Of a stretch of DNA of 6,958 nt, positions 6,363-6,958 are shown in pieces; position 1 is the first letter of the stretch; each line of letters starts with the position of its first letter. The position numbers and the translations under genes were made by a program. Under the pieces are notes generated by a model that saw only the letters and a list, made by a program, of their open reading frames with translations, was not told the DNA's origin and searched no databases. Origin of the DNA: an uncultured Bacteroidales bacterium (GTDB lineage Bacteria > Bacteroidota > Bacteroidia > Bacteroidales > JAUNSR01); NCBI GenBank assembly GCA_947074165.1, contig CAMTOT010000151.1:1-6958 (forward strand). The letters are read 5' to 3'.

Positions 6363-6958
6363 TTAGTCTTTAATTATTTTGACAGTAGCAGACATACCGG
6401 AAACGAGTCTGTATATTTCCTTTTGCTTCTTGTCGCCCGATACACTATCTATCGATATTTTAAGTGGTACTCTTTGCGTTACTTTTGTGAAATTACCTGA
6501 CGCGTTATTTGGCGGAACAAGCGCGAATTCACTTGCAGCATTATCTCCAATGTAATAAACAGAGCCATAGAAAGTTAGTTTGCTATAAGCATCGAGGGTG
6601 AATTTAGCTTTCTGATTAAGATGAAGTGTGCTGAATTTTGTTTCTTCCAAATATACCGCTACCCAGATTTCCGAACCAAGATTAAGAGTATATACCGTTT
6701 CTCCGGCATTGACCACATCACCCGGCAATGCCCATCTTTTACCTATGATACCATCAGATGGAGCTGTGACGCTATAATATGATAGATCAGTAAGGTTGGT
6801 GTCTGAATTTTTCTTTGCGGCTTCAGCCGATAAAATAGAGGCCTCTAAGGAGGCGCGGGATGATGATATATTGTGTTCGGCTACCCGGCACTGAATCACA
6901 GAGCTTTTCCATGTTTCTTCTTGTGTCTGATATTCTTCAAGTGTTATTGCATCGCCGG
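6363..6958 (-). CDS. EmrA/HlyD-family membrane fusion protein, 5' end missing
   Basis: The frame is open from the right edge to TAA at 6365..6363, giving 197 visible C-terminal residues; the N-terminal TM anchor and first hairpin arm lie outside the window. A GTG at 6899..6897 could be mistaken for a start, but coding-like sequence (GDAITLEEYQTQEETWKSS) continues upstream of it. Counting from the edge, residues about 1-58 are the end of the alpha-helical hairpin. The second lipoyl half follows with T-A-P-S-D-G (64-69) and G-D-V-V-N-A-G (79-85). The beta-barrel comes next, with the EmrA hallmark F-A-L-V-P-P-N-N-A-S-G-N-F (144-156) and T-Q-R-V-P (160-164). The protein would link the MFS pump to the TolC-like channel across the periplasm. 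It is probably first or early in the operon; the promoter and any regulator are beyond the edge. Confidence 0.93.
   Translation of the reverse strand, partial: GDAITLEEYQTQEETWKSSVIQCRVAEHNISSSRASLEASILSAEAAKKNSDTNLTDLSYYSVTAPSDGIIGKRWALPGDVVNAGETVYTLNLGSEIWVAVYLEETKFSTLHLNQKAKFTLDAYSKLTFYGSVYYIGDNAASEFALVPPNNASGNFTKVTQRVPLKISIDSVSGDKKQKEIYRLVSGMSATVKIIKD

Noticed and set aside
6897..6899. GTG as the start of the membrane fusion protein
   Set aside because: The frame stays open to the right edge with plausible helical hairpin sequence, and the visible part lacks the N-terminal anchor, so the gene begins outside the window.

Overview
The window looks like an AT-rich Bacteroidota (probably Bacteroidales) chromosome segment. 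The evidence is three perfect TAnnTTTG-type -7 promoter boxes, translation starts without clear Shine-Dalgarno sequences, a short lipoprotein of a type common in gut Bacteroidales, and protein sequences of Bacteroidota flavour. The species cannot be named from sequence alone.

Layout, left to right. A divergent gene leaves the window at the left edge; only its first four codons and a probable -7 box are visible. Next is a small secreted lipoprotein of unknown function (170..805, +). Then comes a compact two-gene metal unit on the + strand: a Fur-family repressor (903..1328) followed after 4 nt by a CDF-family zinc exporter with a histidine-rich N-terminus (1333..2238). The promoter region of this unit holds a 15-bp 7-1-7 dyad that is a good candidate operator for the repressor. 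A monocistronic galE-type UDP-hexose 4-epimerase follows (2363..3397, +), behind two tandem -7 boxes. It ends at a perfect 12-bp stem terminator in the 78-bp convergent gap.

The right half is one leftward operon for tripartite drug or xenobiotic export. In transcription order it encodes an EmrA/HlyD-type membrane fusion protein (5' end beyond the right edge), a 14-TM DHA2-family MFS pump (EmrB/QacA type), and a TolC-family outer-membrane channel. Gene spacing is 5 nt and then a 4-nt ATGA overlap. The three products would form a continuous conduit from the inner membrane to the outside, with the channel supplied by the operon itself.

I saw no RNA genes, mobile elements, CRISPR arrays or prophage genes, and no clear sign of a wholly new system. 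The points most worth a second look are the candidate metal-responsive operator, the leader hairpin next to it, the open gatekeeper position in GalE, and the uncharacterised lipoprotein.
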